A DNA stretch of 64,000 nucleotides, from the NCBI GenBank assembly GCA_030272155.1, contig CP126201.1:5070501-5134500 (forward strand). The letters are read 5' to 3'. The position numbers and the translations under genes are program-made. The DNA is from Tetradesmus obliquus (taxonomy: Eukaryota > Chlorophyta > Chlorophyceae > Sphaeropleales > Scenedesmaceae). How positions within the stretch are numbered: the first letter of the stretch is position 1; every line of letters begins with the position of its first letter. Shown in pieces: positions 36,070 through 48,256 of this stretch. The notes under the pieces are model-generated. The model made no database searches. It was not told where the DNA came from and saw only the letters and a program-made list of their open reading frames with translations.

Positions 36070-38598
36070 TCAGCCCTGCTTGCCCCACCAGGCCTTGTTC
36101 TTGCACCAGCGCGGCGGCTTCACGCGCTTGTGGCTGCCGGGGGGGTACTGCCCCGGCTTGAAGTCGCCCAGGCTGTACTGCGTGGCCCAGGGCCGCACCA
36201 GCATGCCCAGCGGCTTGAAGGGCTGCCCTGTGGCGCGGTTGAAGGCCTGGTTGCGCTCCCACTGCTCGCGCGTGTTCTTGATCCTGCGGGCAGAGGTGCG
36301 GGCGGGAGCATGACGCGCAGGCGTACAGGCAGTGAGAGGTGGCAGGTGTGGGCGCAGAGCTAACAACAAGTCGACGTGTCACGAATGGGAGGATCCAAAC
36401 AGTCAGCTCAGCTGCTGGCGTTGCTGCAAGGCACGCAACCAACTCAGAGGCAACCTAAGCGGCCTTGCTGTTGCTGCAACCTGACATCAAGGCTGCTGGG
36501 CAGCTTCAGGCCTGCCAAGCTGCACATGGCATGCATACCAGCCGCAGCACAGCTGCACATGGCATGCATACCAGCCGCAGCACAGCTGCAGCAGGCGGTG
36601 CTGTCCCGCCACTCACATCCAGTGCCTGCTGTTGCTGACTGGCGGCCCTGGCAGCGTGTGCACCAGGTCAGGCTGGGGCAGCCCGTCAGCCTGCAGGCAG
36701 CAGTGCATGCATGCGGCCACGTCAATGCTGGCTATATCAGTTCGCAATAAACAAACTGCACACAGCACGCGCCAACCATGGTGTTTGCTTGCACGGCTGC
36801 TTTGCGGCTGCTTCACAGCTGCTGCATGGCCTGAGTTCTGGCGGCTCACTGCAGCACCCTGTTGCGCAGCATGTGCCCTGCCAGCCCGATGCGCCAGCAC
36901 CTGCAGCAATGCATGTTGATTTCTGTGCCAGCAGCAGCCAGGCCCTCACCCAGCACTTGACGAAGTACATGTACACCGGCACGCTCGGCCTGCTGCCCTT
37001 GGCGCCATACCACAGGTACTTCCCCTGCACAATGACAGACCAGGGGAACAGCATGACGCATGGGCAGAGCAGTCGGGTAAGACAGCGGTTGTCAGCCTGT
37101 TGCATGTCATGCTGCTGTGTGCCTGGCAGGAAAACACAGCCTGGGTTGCTTGCTGGAGGTTGCTTGCTGGAGGAGCATATTGCAGTTACGGCACGAAGCA
37201 TTTCTCAGCTGCATCCGGCACCCCTGGCCAGTATCCACACACAGCCATCATGTGGCCACAGGCTTGATGTTCAATATACCATGCAAGCAAGGACAACGCA
37301 GCAGCAGCAGCAGCACGCAGCAGCAGCACGCAGCAGCAGCAGATAACACAGTCCCCCCCCCCCACACACACACCTTGTATGGCTCCACCTTGATGTCCAG
37401 GGGTGTGGGGCAGTCCTTTGGGTCACACACGTCAGTGACCTTCCACATCAGGTCGTGGCTGTGGTCCTCAGTCCAGATGGACAGGCACACGTCCTGAGGG
37501 CGGAGCAGCGCGGGCAGCAGGTGGCAGCAGCAGCACGCAGCAGCATGGGGACGTTGCTGGGGTTAGCAGGGCTGGCGCTAGCTGGCAGCACACTGGTGCA
37601 TCGCTGCTTGGCTGGCTTCACTAAGTGCACACGGCGCGCGCTCAGCATGCAGCTTCAGCTGCGACAGGTATGCAGCGCGCGTTTCTGGCTGTATCATGCC
37701 AGGCAGCATTCTGGTGGCTGGCGCGCTGCTGCTGCCAGCCAGAGCCGGGCCAGGGGACGCCCATTGCTCCCACCTGCCTGCACCAGCGGTCCAGCCCAAA
37801 CTCCTTGAACCAGTACCTGCGGCAGCGGAGGGCAGGCAGCCAAGCGGGCTCAAGTGGCTGCACGCAGGCAGGCATGCCGCAGTGCAGCTGGCCGGACTGC
37901 ACCTGCTGCGCACACATGCATGACATTGCACACGCAGTGTGCACGCTAGCATGGGGTTTCCAGCACAACTACACACATGCAGCACGCTTGAGATACAATG
38001 CAGCAAGCTGCCGCTATGCCATCATCCTCTCAGCACCCAAAAATCAGCACAGGTGCTGGCTGCGCATGTGCGGCAGGCCACTCACGGGTGCAGCGCTGCG
38101 TTGGCGGTCCAGTACGCGTTGAAGCTGTAGCAGCAGGCCACGTCCATGGGCGCCTTGTTGCGGTAGTACAGCGGCTGGTCGGGCAGGTTATAGTACCTGG
38201 GGGCAGCAGCAGGGCGTCGTACATCAGCCTGGGCGGGCAGGGGGCCCAGCAGCGGCCAGCAGGCCCGGGTGACACCGGCAGCACTGGCAGTGTCACTTGT
38301 GGTGGCAGGCTGCACACTTACTTGAATTGCACCTTGAAGCGCTCTCCAAAAGGCACGTCCCGATGTTTGACCTCGTAGCCCGACTGGGAGTTGACGCGCC
38401 TGTCCGGAGGCACCAGACAAACCATGTGGGTTACTGTCACCACCCAGCAGCGCACGCACCCTCTACGTCCAGTAAATGCACGCACCTCAGTGAGTCCTCA
38501 TCACGGGGCAAGCCCACGCGCAGGTTGGGCAGCTGTGCACGCACTTGCCCTAGCCCGATCAGAGCCAATAGGCACACCAGCACCCTTATCTGCTCCAT
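36070..38598 (-). CDS. Secreted Cys/Trp-rich protein, possibly double-psi beta-barrel (expansin-like)
   Basis: Exons, in transcript order: 38598-38486, 38399-38322, 38196-38086, 37816-37774, 37493-37374, 37024-36950, 36690-36617 and 36283-36070; they encode 275 aa. The N-terminus MEQIRVLVCLLALIGLGQVRA is a clear signal peptide. The mature protein has paired cysteines and many aromatics: APMDVACCYSFNAYW, WFKEFGLDRWCRQDVCLSIW, MWKVTDVCDPKDCPTPLDIK, VPVYMYFVKCW. The WKVTDVC...C...DIKV arrangement recalls algal double-psi beta-barrel/expansin-related wall proteins, but I cannot confirm the fold. The C-terminus is strongly basic and Trp-rich (PPGSHKRVKPPRWCKNKAWW), as in wall-binding proteins. Likely extracellular; activity unknown. 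Confidence 0.82.
36518..36583. repeat. Two tandem copies of a 33-bp sequence in an intron
   Basis: AGCTGCACATGGCATGCATA and its following 13 bases are repeated exactly at 36518 and 36551, inside the last intron of the secreted Cys/Trp-rich gene. Confidence 0.85.
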
Positions 38599-39362
38599 GG
38601 TATGTGCCAGAAACTCTGGAAATGTCTGAAACACAACTGTAGCAGACAAGATACGCGCGTCTTTGACGGAGGTCCCGTCCACAACCACCACCCTAGGGGC
38701 ACAAGAGCCCACTGCAGTAACACTGTTGAAACCTAAGCAAGCAAGACATCTGCTGCGCAACCAGATTACTGGACGTCACCGACATAATCGTGCCTGCTGT
38801 CTGCTGTCAGTCTGGTGGCGAAACCCCAAAGCCCTGCAAGTTCAGGATGACGGTCTTCACGGCTTCATTTGCGCATCTTGGACAAACTTTCTCAAGCTAC
38901 CTCAACATTTCCGAGATCGGGTGGCTCTCTAGTTGCACAGTCAACTCATAGTGTCAGCGAGTTTGTCCTCTGAGAGCCCGTTGATTCTGCAGGCTGTGCT
39001 GATTTTCTCGATTGGCTCCTTTGTTGCAACTCGCCGTTGCAGTGGTAGCCTGCGGTCCAGGTGCGTACGCGAGTGTTTACCTTGGCTTTTCTGGAAGCTC
39101 CCCTGCTGGTTCAATTTTGCATGAATGCGCATGAACGGGTTGAATTATGGACATGCTGCATGTAATTGCGCGCGCAGCAGCAACCCCAGCACTGTTGAAG
39201 CGCTGCCATGAGCTGCAGCTGCTGTGGCGCTGTTGGTGCTGTCCCCAAGCTCCGCAGCTCGTGTTGTTGGCTTCATGCCTGTCACCAGGTGGACATTTTA
39301 GTCTGATCACGGTATTTGCCGCTGCTTGCTACGCTAGGTGTGGCGTTCTGCTGTTTCCCGCC
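38599..39362. promoter_or_regulatory. Divergent intergenic region between the secreted protein and the SR factor
   Basis: The two start codons point away from each other across 764 bp, which therefore should contain both promoters. No clear TATA box or other gene was seen. Confidence 0.4.
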
Positions 39363-41425
39363 ATGGCGATGGCCAAGGTGTATGTGGGCAACCTGCCCGC
39401 CACCATCCCAGAGTCTGCAGTGGAGCGCGAGTTTGAGCGCTTTGGGCGCTGCAGGGTGTGGGTGGCGCGCAAGCCGCCCGGATTCGGTGAGCCGCAGGCT
39501 TGGCAGCAGCAGCACATGCCACATGCACATGCCTCTGGCAGGGGCAGCACTGCACGATGCCAGGCTGATGCACCATGTGCCCCTTCACTGCAGCTGGACG
39601 TGGCTGCACTGCCGCTGCAGCAATGTAGTACCGCTTGATCCAGAGTCTGCGCCGACTAGCTGTGCACAGACCCAAGACTGCTGCCTGCTGCGCTAGCAGT
39701 GTTGTGTTAATGTGCACTGATGTGTGTCATTGTCACCTGGGGCGTTGTGTCTGAGGCTGTGTTTGCTGCTTGGTTGCAACGCCTACCAGTGTGATGCAAC
39801 AGCACACCAACACCAGCAGCGACCGCAGCACCAGCACCATCAGCACCACCAACACCAGCATGTGTGCTAGCTTCTGGCCATCTCAACACGTCTTCCTGCA
39901 AACATCGTGGCAATTGTGTTGGTCGAGCATCACCACAACCATCACCTCAACATGCGGCACCGCAGCAGCGCCAGCCCAAACCAGCAGCGGTCACCCAACT
40001 GATCAGCCTCGCCTGTACCCTAGCATCACCACCACCAGGACGAGACAAACCTGGCCAAGCAGCTAGCAGCACTCGACGTTTGAACTCACCCACCATCAAC
40101 ACCATCAGGGTCCGACTAGCAACACGTCAGCAGCATGTAAGGAGGTGTGCGGCGTAGCTGGTGTGCTGCTGGGATCCCGGTGCAAGTGTGGTTGCTGCCG
40201 CGTGTGTTTAGTGCACAACGGTCTTGGGTGGCTGCTGACTCACAAACAGATGCTCAATAGTTTTGTGTGGTTGCAGCCTTGCGGCTGCAGTTGTGCTGAA
40301 GCCTGTGCCAGTGCCACCAGTCACGCAATTGAGCCTGTGTGCCCTGCTTGCGTGCTGCTGCCCACTGCCGCTGCGTACTGCTGCTGTTGTTGGCGCTGCA
40401 CTGGCTGTGCATTGTCTGGCCAGGCTTTGTGGAGTATGAGGTGGGCAGCAGCAGCAGCAGCGATGACGGTGGCTGTGGCGTTGAGCAGACAGCACTTGAC
40501 ACGATTGCGGATGCTGCACTGCTTTATGATTTCACAATGGGCTGCAGCAAGCGTTCTGTGCATCTGTATGTTTCTGCAGCTGTGCACACGATTGCCGGCT
40601 CACCAATGCACGTTTCTCTGCCCTGCCCCTGCTGCTGCTGCTGCTGCTGCTGCTGGCAGGACCCGCGTGATGCCGAGGATGCTGTGAGGGAGCTGGCAGG
40701 CTTCAATGGATGGGTGAGCACCTGGGCATGGGCCCAGCTGCAGTGGCAGCCACACGGCATGCAGCATCCATGATGCACTACCACATGCACGACAGCGTGG
40801 TGGCCTGGCGCTGCAGGCTGGTGGTGCTCGAGTCTGGCCACAACCTCACATGTTGCAGCTGCTCCAGTGAAATGCACACTGACTGCGGTGCTCATGTGGG
40901 GTACACAACCTGCATGTCATCATCAAAGCCTTCTCTGCACTCTGCTGAACCTGCATGTGCCCCCCTTCTGACTTGTGTGTGCCTGCTGCCGCCTGCCACG
41001 CGTGCAGCGTGTGGAGCACTCCCGGGGTGGCCCGCGTGGCGCAGGCGGGCCGCCTCCCCCCAGGGGTGGCTTCTACGAGCCGCCCCCACCAGCACACTAC
41101 AGGCATAGGTGGGGTGGGGTGGGGTGTGGGGTGTGGGGGGGGGGGGGGGTGCTGGTGGTGCTGTTGCCATTGCTTGGCTGGGAGTGGGGCGCGTAGTTGT
41201 GTTTGCATTTATAAATGCATCGCAGCATGCCGCCTGCGTGTACGGCGCATGTGGAGGCATATGTTTGTGTCTTTTGCTGCTGCAAGTGTCCTGCATGCAT
41301 CTAGTACACGCCAACCACCAGCCGTCCCACCTCTTTGTGGCCAGCAGCAGCTGCTGGTCTGCCTGGCCAGCTTGCTTGCTCGACACACGACCACTGCATG
41401 AGAGCCTGTGACTGAGCTGTGCTGC

Positions 41426-41460
<35 letters not shown>

Positions 41461-42328
41461 ATGGACTGTGCACTGCACCCTCCGCCCCCGCACCCCACAG
41501 CCCGCCGCCGCACTTCTCCCCGCCCCCGTACGGGCGCCGGCCCTACTCGCCAGGCCCCTACGGGCGCCGCGGCCGCTCGCCCAGCCCCGCCGGCTACGGC
41601 TACAGGCGGCGCAGCCGCAGCCGCAGCAGGGGCCGGCGCTACGAGGAGCGCTACGACTCACGGGACCGGCGGCTGCGCAGCAGGAGCAGGAGCAGGGGGC
41701 ACGGCTACGGGCGTGGCCGCAGCAGGAGCTACAGCAGGGACAGGCGCGGCAGGAGGTGCGGAAGCACCCGTGGTTGTTTTGACTGAATGAGAAGATTGCA
41801 GCGCCGCATGCCTTGTGGCGCATCTCATCGTCATCAGCGAGCGTGCCATGTGGCACATTCAGTGCACTCAAGGCAGCACAGCGCGCCAGGCCTGCGGTCA
41901 CGCTCCCGTGGCCACCAGCCATCACGCTGTGCCTGCCGCCTGCTGTGCCGCCCTGCAGGTCTCCCTCACCAGCTCCACGCGACCGCTACCGCAGCCGCAG
42001 CAGGGGCAGGGCCAGCCCGCTGCCCGCCAAGGCCCTGCCGGGGCCGCCAGCAGAGGAGGGCCGGCGCGCCAGCAGCCCCGCAGGCAGGGCGGGCGGCGCT
42101 GATGACTTTGTGAGCCCTGCGCGGGGCCGCAGCAACAACCGCAGCCCGTCACCTGCTGCGGCTGCAGGCAGTGATGGGCGTGGCCGCAGCGCTGACAGCG
42201 ACAGGCCCGGCAGCGGTGATGCTGGCGACGACAGGCGGCGCAGCGGCAGCCGTGACAGCCGCGGCAGCCGCAGCAGGAGCCCCTCCAGGGGCGGATCGCC
42301 CCGCAGCCGCAGCGCCACGCCAGAGTGA
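39363..42328 (+). CDS. SR-family splicing factor (one RRM plus RS domain)
   Basis: Exons are 39363-39486, 40424-40440, 40660-40713, 41008-41108, 41501-41755 and 41959-42328; they encode 306 aa. The RRM (~4-75) shows RNP2 VYVGNL and RNP1 GFGFVEYE, then DPRDAEDAVRELAGFNGW. A Gly/Pro-rich hinge (RGGFYEPPPPAHYRH) leads into a long Arg/Ser region with many RSRSRS, RSPSP and SRDRR elements ending SRSATPE. There is no CCHC zinc knuckle, so it is not an RSZ/SRSF7-type protein; it is closest in layout to SRSF3-like or plant SR proteins. RNP1 is encoded across a 17-nt microexon flanked by introns of 937 and 219 bp. Long introns within the RRM are a known site of alternative splicing in SR genes, so autoregulation is possible. 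Confidence 0.93.
40424..40440 (+). other. 17-nt microexon encoding the core of RNP1
   Basis: The exon is GCTTTGTGGAGTATGAG, between a CAG acceptor and a GTGGGC donor. It supplies the end of a Gly codon and FVEYE, completing GFGFVEYE. Without it the RRM loses RNP1 and the frame shifts by 17 nt. Confidence 0.88.
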
Positions 42329-43038
42329 GAGGCAGCTTCAGCTGCATGGAGTGCAGATGAGAGATGAGGCAGTGAAGCTGAGTTGAGTGAGGCAGGCAGC
42401 AGGTCGTTCTGCAGTCTTGCGTGGTGTTTGTGCTTGAAGTGTTGTTGAACAGAGTTGGTTAGGAGGCTAATGAGCGAGTGGCTGGAGTTATGTGCACGTA
42501 GTCCGTAACATATTGCAACTGGCAGCCACCAGCCGGTGTCTCTACTAATAGTCTTTCATGGCGTGCGCCGTCAAGCAGAGTTGCAGCAGTTCATGCTGAC
42601 TCCAGCTGAGGGTGGTCAGCTGCCTGGGGTCCTAGCGTCTAAGACTGTCTGCATGTATAGCGGATGTTTTGCGGGGGAGGTGGTGCATGCCGTGACGACG
42701 TCAGGCACACAGCCACGTGGTGCAGTGCGCTCCCAGACAACATGACATGACAGTGCAGCACCAGCCTCAACCGCGTGTGGGCGGCACGACGCGTCTCACC
42801 GACAGCACCCTGTTGATTATCTCTAATTGGCCGGCGGTATGAGTTGCGACAGCGTCCGTGCAGTTTTCCTGAGCTGAAGGCAGTTCTCAGTGCCTCTTTT
42901 GCTCCAGCACGATCTCAATCTCCAGTTGGAAACACCAACAGCGTCTAAAACAGTGATGCACTGCGTTTCTGACGGTGCTGATTCGAGAATCAAGCAGGCC
43001 TCCTTCTTCGTCAGGCCTTGGGGCCAGGCTTCGGCACC
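42329..43038. other. Intergenic region, no gene seen
   Basis: This lies between the SR gene and the first secreted paralogue on the same strand. No further gene or repeat was recognised. Confidence 0.4.
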
Positions 43039-43684
43039 ATGCAGCTTAAGAGCAAGCATAGTTACAAAAACTTTGTGTATGCTTTGCTCATCTCATTAAG
43101 CTGGAGTTTGCGACCGGTGGTGGGCTACCCGGGTGAGGTTACTGCATCGGTGCTGCTGGTGACCCCAGCAGGGCCTGCGCCGCGCTGCAGTAGTACCAGC
43201 TGTCGCTGCAGCGAATGATATTGCTGCTTCAAAGCATCATGTACTAGCAGCTGTTGCACGAACAGCTGACAGTGATAAGCAGGTGGCATCACCAGCAGCT
43301 GCTTACTACAGCCCTCCTGCTGCTGCAGAGCTGTTTGTTCGGCGGTATGGCTCTGATTGCAAGGTAAGAGCTTCATATGACTTCATGCAGTGTGATCCAG
43401 CAGTGATAGCCCTGCTGCAGCCAGTACCAGCACTGCGAATCATCTCCAGCCACGACAACATGTGGAAGTGCTGGCTGGCTGGCAGCAGTGCCGCAGCATC
43501 CATCGCAGCCACAAACACAAGCAAGCCAAGCAACAGCTGCCCACTGCTGCAAGGGGTCTTTGAACATACTTCCTTCCCTGTTTCTGTTCAACAATGGCTC
43601 TCGCCGGTGTGTCCGCCCTTGCAGGCCAAGCCCAACCCCAACCAGCAGTACGGCTCACATGGCACACCAATGTGGGACAGGTGC

Positions 43685-43715
<31 letters not shown>

Positions 43716-44533
43716 GAACAGGTCAACACGCTTGCGTGCTGACTGCACCACTCATCTTTGACTGCATGCGCACGGTGCGTGCCGCCGGCTCATGCAGTCA
43801 GCTAACTCCTGCAGGCACATGACTCATGTGACATGAGCACATGGAGCGCACGGCGCTGACATAACCGTAGACTGCAGCACGGCTGCTGCACCTGCCGGGT
43901 GGCTTGCTGGGCAGTGCCGAAACCTTGCCCCCCCCCCCCCCCCCCCCCCCCGCGCTGCTGCCCCTGAATGCAACCGCAGGCCAGGCGTGGGCTTCACCAT
44001 CACGCAGTGGGGCAGGAACATCCTGAAGCACAACCTGACCGCAACAGAGCGCTACAACATCACGGTGAGCAGCAGCAGCAGCAGCAGCAGCAGTAGCACA
44101 CCAGAGATACAGACCGGCTGCGCTGCACAGGCTTTGCTGGTGCCCGTGTGCACAGCTCTCACAGATCTCCAACCTTGCCAGGATGATTGGCAGCAGGCGC
44201 AGTATGCATCCCACATAGGAGTAGTGACAGAGCACTGCTCCTGCACCGCCACGCGTGCCTGGCCCTGCCGCAGGTGTACTTTGAGAACCCGCGCCATGCG
44301 CTGGTGTACAGCAGCTGGGGCAAGCTGGACTACACAGACAAGCCCACCCCTCCCGGCAGGCCATGGTGAGGCAGCACACTCACTCGCGCAGCAGTGGGCT
44401 TGAGCTGTGTGCATGCCGGGGATGGTGCTGGCACGGCTGGCGGCAGCGGCTGCAGATGCGACACTGCTGGGCAGCAGTCGCGCCTGCTAGTCATTGGACC
44501 CATCAGATCAGAGCCACCAAAATTGTGTTATGA

Positions 44534-44567
<34 letters not shown>

Positions 44568-44809
44568 GGCCTGCTGCAGCCCCAACCGGCTGGCGTTTGG
44601 CCCTGCCAGCGGCTACGACCCTGCCACGTCCTTCACATTTGAGATTGTCGTGCCCACCAATGGTAAGCAGTAGCGACCAGAGCCAGCAGCGCTGAGGGAT
44701 GTGCCCCTTGCCAGTGCTTTGCTCTGCTGGCATGCACAACATCACATCAGCTGCACAGAGCCTCAGCTTCCGTGCTCGTGCCTATTCCAGCAAGGCAATG
44801 CCATCATCA

Positions 44810-44869
<60 letters not shown>

Positions 44870-45479
44870 TGGTCACTCGCCTGCTGCTGCAGCCCCCACT
44901 GTGGACGTCACTGCCATCTCCTCTAACAGTGAGCTCAGCAGGTTCCTGGTGGGGCGCGTGACGCTGGAGGTCACTCAGCCCAGCAGCAGCAGCAGCAGCA
45001 GCAGCACACCGGCACCCAGCGCACCACCGTCGCCGCCACCAGCAGCGACGCCAGCAGCCGCACCACCCAAGCAGGGGCCCCCATCAGCCTCTCAGCCAGC
45101 ACCAGCGCCACCACCACCAGCAGCAGCAGCAGCAGCAGCCGCCGCCGCAGCAGCAGCAGCGCCGCCAAAGCCAGCCAAGGCGCCAGCCCCACCGCCAGCC
45201 AAGCAGCTGCCGCCACCACCTCCAGCCAAGCCAGCGCCTGCAGCAGCGCAGGCTGCAGCCGCGCAAGCAGCCCCTGCCCCGGCCTCATCCCCGGCACCTG
45301 CGCCAGCGCCGCCAAAGCCAGCAGCGCCAGCCGCACCGCCGGCCAGCCCGCCAGGCAGCCGTGCGCCCAGCGCGCCAGTTGCCAACATGACCACCTCTAG
45401 CACAGCATCAGCAGCAAAGGGAACAGCGGCAGCAGCAGCGCCAGCACCAGCAGTGACAGCAGCCAGCCAGGGCACGCCA

Positions 45480-45516
<37 letters not shown>

Positions 45517-45860
45517 CCCCCCCCTCACCTGCACCATCTGCATCACAAGCAGCGACAGTACCTGCAGCCAGTGAGTTCATCGTCATTAGCAGCAACAACA
45601 TCACAGCCAGCGGCAGCAGCGGCAGCGGCAGCAGCAACAACAACAGCAGCAGCAGAAACGGCAGCACTGGCACCGGGGTTAGTAGCATCAGCAGTGGAGG
45701 CGGCACGGGTGGCAGCAGTGGCGGCGGCGGTGGCGGTGGCAGTGCTGGAAGTGGCGGCAGCAGCAGCAGCACCGCCGCAAAGTCGGCTGCTGCTGCTCAG
45801 CCAAGTGCTGCGGCATCCAGCAGCCTGCAGGCGCCATCCAGCAATGCAACTGCTGGTTAG
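43039..45860 (+). CDS. Secreted beta-sandwich-like protein with Pro/Ala/Ser/Gly-rich tail (paralogue 1)
   Basis: Exons are 43039-43132, 43329-43363, 43625-43680, 43980-44064, 44274-44365, 44580-44662 and 44893-45860. Residues 1-~30 form a signal peptide (NFVYALLISLSWSLRPVVG). The globular part reads YPELFVRRYGSDCK, GVGFTITQWGRNILKHNL, RYNITVYFENPRHALVYSSW, CPNRLAFGPASGYDPATSF, TFEIVVPTN, TVDVTAISSN. Alternating strands and a Cys late in the domain resemble a Reeler-like beta-sandwich, but this is tentative. The final exon encodes ~300 residues of Ala/Pro then Ser/Gly, similar to hydroxyproline-rich wall glycoproteins. An alternative 3' end may splice into 45862, where GGAVINVTLIIPPPP continues in a frame homologous to the neighbour paralogue. 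Probable cell-wall or matrix protein. Confidence 0.75.
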
Positions 45861-47426
45861 GAGGCGGTGCTGTCATCAACGTCACGCTCATCATACCACC
45901 ACCACCAGCAGCAGCAGCAGCAGCAGCAGTAGCGCCAACCTTGATCAGCAGCATCTCAGCCAGCTGCTCCACCACAAGCCACAGTGGGGCTGAGGCCGGC
46001 AGCACACTACTGGCACGTGTGGTGACAGCTCCTCGGCTGCGGCACGCTTGCAGGAAGGCAGTACAGTGCAGCAAGGTCACCTCACTCAACACCATGCAAT
46101 GGATTGCAGCTGCTTTGCTCAAGGTATGCAGCTGCTTTGCATCAAACGTGTCACATTGTCAAAAAATAGGCCCAGCTTCTGGGGCAATTTTGCAGCGGGC
46201 CACAGCCAGCCTGGAGCTTGCAGAAGGCAGCAGCTGCCGCGAGCCATGTTATGGCAGCCATGCAGCGGCGCACAGCCTTTATTGTTGATCTCATACTGTT
46301 CAACACATACCATGACTTCACCCTGTTGTGGCTGCTGGTTGTATGCTGCTACTGCTGGCCTAAAGATAAACCTGTGTGTGTCTGGCTTGGGGCTTCTGGC
46401 CAGCCTGCTGTTGGGCAGCTCGCCTTGTTTTATTGTCAAAGTTGCTGGTGCGCCAGGCGCTGCTGTGCGTGATGTGCAGCATGCACGCGTGATGCTGGTC
46501 ATGCTGCTTTCATCACTGCTAAACATAACGCAGTTTTGTGGTGATTCCCTCGTAGTCATGGTGGTGATTCCCTTGTAGTCATTGTTGCACATGAAGCATT
46601 GTTTGCGCGTGTTGATGTTTGACAAGTGAGAGCTGTGGCTGAACACATCATGGAGTGGCACTGTCAGGGAGATATCCTTGCCGAAGTGGCAGCTGTCTAT
46701 GCTCGGATGCAAGGCAGCTGCCGCAACAGCAGCTACTGTGCGCATCGTGCTCGTGCCACAGTGTGGCCTGAGCGCCACCTGCCACGCTGTCAGCGTGCGT
46801 AGCAGTCTCTGGTGTTGTAGCCAGCCACTTGATGGGCTGGCAGCGCATCCTGGTCAGCATTGTTTGAAGGTGCACAGCTGTGCATGGCCAGCGTCCTTTG
46901 GGATCCTGGCTTTGTCTTGAAATCGTCATTTTGCATCCTGGGTGCGCATTGTTCTGGCAGCCGAGGCCGCCAGCCCATGTTTGTCTCTAACTGAGTGGAG
47001 GGGGTGGTTGCAAGAGGATGAGTGGTAGTTCGTGGATCTGGCACCGAGACAGAGGCTTGTACACCATGAACCAGCTGCTGTGCACTTGGTACACTCAGCA
47101 GCAATGCCAGTGCTGAGGCTGCCGCTCAGCATGGTAGTCAGCCTTGCCCTCTTGGAGAAATGCTATATATAAGGTAGTATGCGGTTTAAATTGTTAATGG
47201 CAGGTACGACGACCTGCAGTGCGCGAGACGTCAAGAGCGCGCTGGGGCGACCTTGACTGGTGACGACTGAAACACAAGTCCCGGAACAACAACCATTCGT
47301 AGCACAGGCCTGTTGATAGTACCTTGATTTTGATCATTATTGGGTTTGAATGTTTGAAGCTGGTAGAACGGGCTGCTTGCCAGCATGTGCATTTGGCGCA
47401 CTCGATTGACACCAACCTACAGCGAC
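45861..47426. other. Spacer between tandem paralogues, with a possible extra exon and a TATA box
   Basis: A reading from 45862 (GGAVINVTLIIPPPP, APTLISSISAS, TLLARVVTAP) to about 46120 resembles the last domain segment of both paralogues and follows a TTAG acceptor, so it may be an exon of paralogue 1. A TATATATAAG box lies at ~47164, 260 bp before the start of paralogue 2. A 24-bp GTGGTGATTCCCT-containing sequence is duplicated near 46537-46585. Confidence 0.45.
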
Positions 47427-48215
47427 ATGCAACATGGCGCTCTCCTTCTGTTGCTTAGTTTAGCAGATTTTCATTCCGTAAATGCATACCCAGAGCTACT
47501 CGCAGCACTGACACGGACTGACTGCAATGCCGTGCCAACGAAAGCATATGGCTCACATCTCCGGCACAACAAGACAGGCAGGTCTACCATGGCCGTTGGT
47601 GCATGCTCGACCTGCTGTCGAGTGTTGCATGTGTTTGCTGACGGCCTGCTGGGCTGAGGCCTGAGCTATGGCATCACTGCAGCTATGGCACCCCAGCTGT
47701 ATGAGCAGGCATGATCAGCTGCTGGTGCTGCCTGCAGGAGCGCCAAGTTCGTGATCACCTGCCACGGTGGCAAGCCCACGGCCCGCCTGCAGGCAGGCGG
47801 CACCTACAACATCTCGGTGTGGCGCTGCTGCCGCCAGCTTATGACCAGGCCAGCCTGGCCAGGCGCGGCCATTGCAGCTGCTGTGCATGCAGCAGGCGGA
47901 CTTGATCAGAGTAGAGTCGCGCATACCCAGACATACCTGACAGCAACAGCAGCCTGTCTAGTTTGCAGCAAGCAGAGATGTTCATGAATGCGACAGCTGC
48001 TTTTGTGCCTGCACCCCTCAGCATAACTGACCCACTGGGCAGCACTGCCAGGCCGCCAGCATAACTTGATTGTCCTGCCGCCTGCTGCAGCTCAAGTTTG
48101 GCACTCCGCGGCGTGCGCTGCTGACCGCCAGCGCCGGCAGCCTGGCATTCCCCGGCAAGCCGCGCAGCAGGACCGAGCTGTGGTACGGCCAGGCCGGCAT
48201 ACGCGGCTGGTGAGG

Positions 48216-48256
<41 letters not shown>

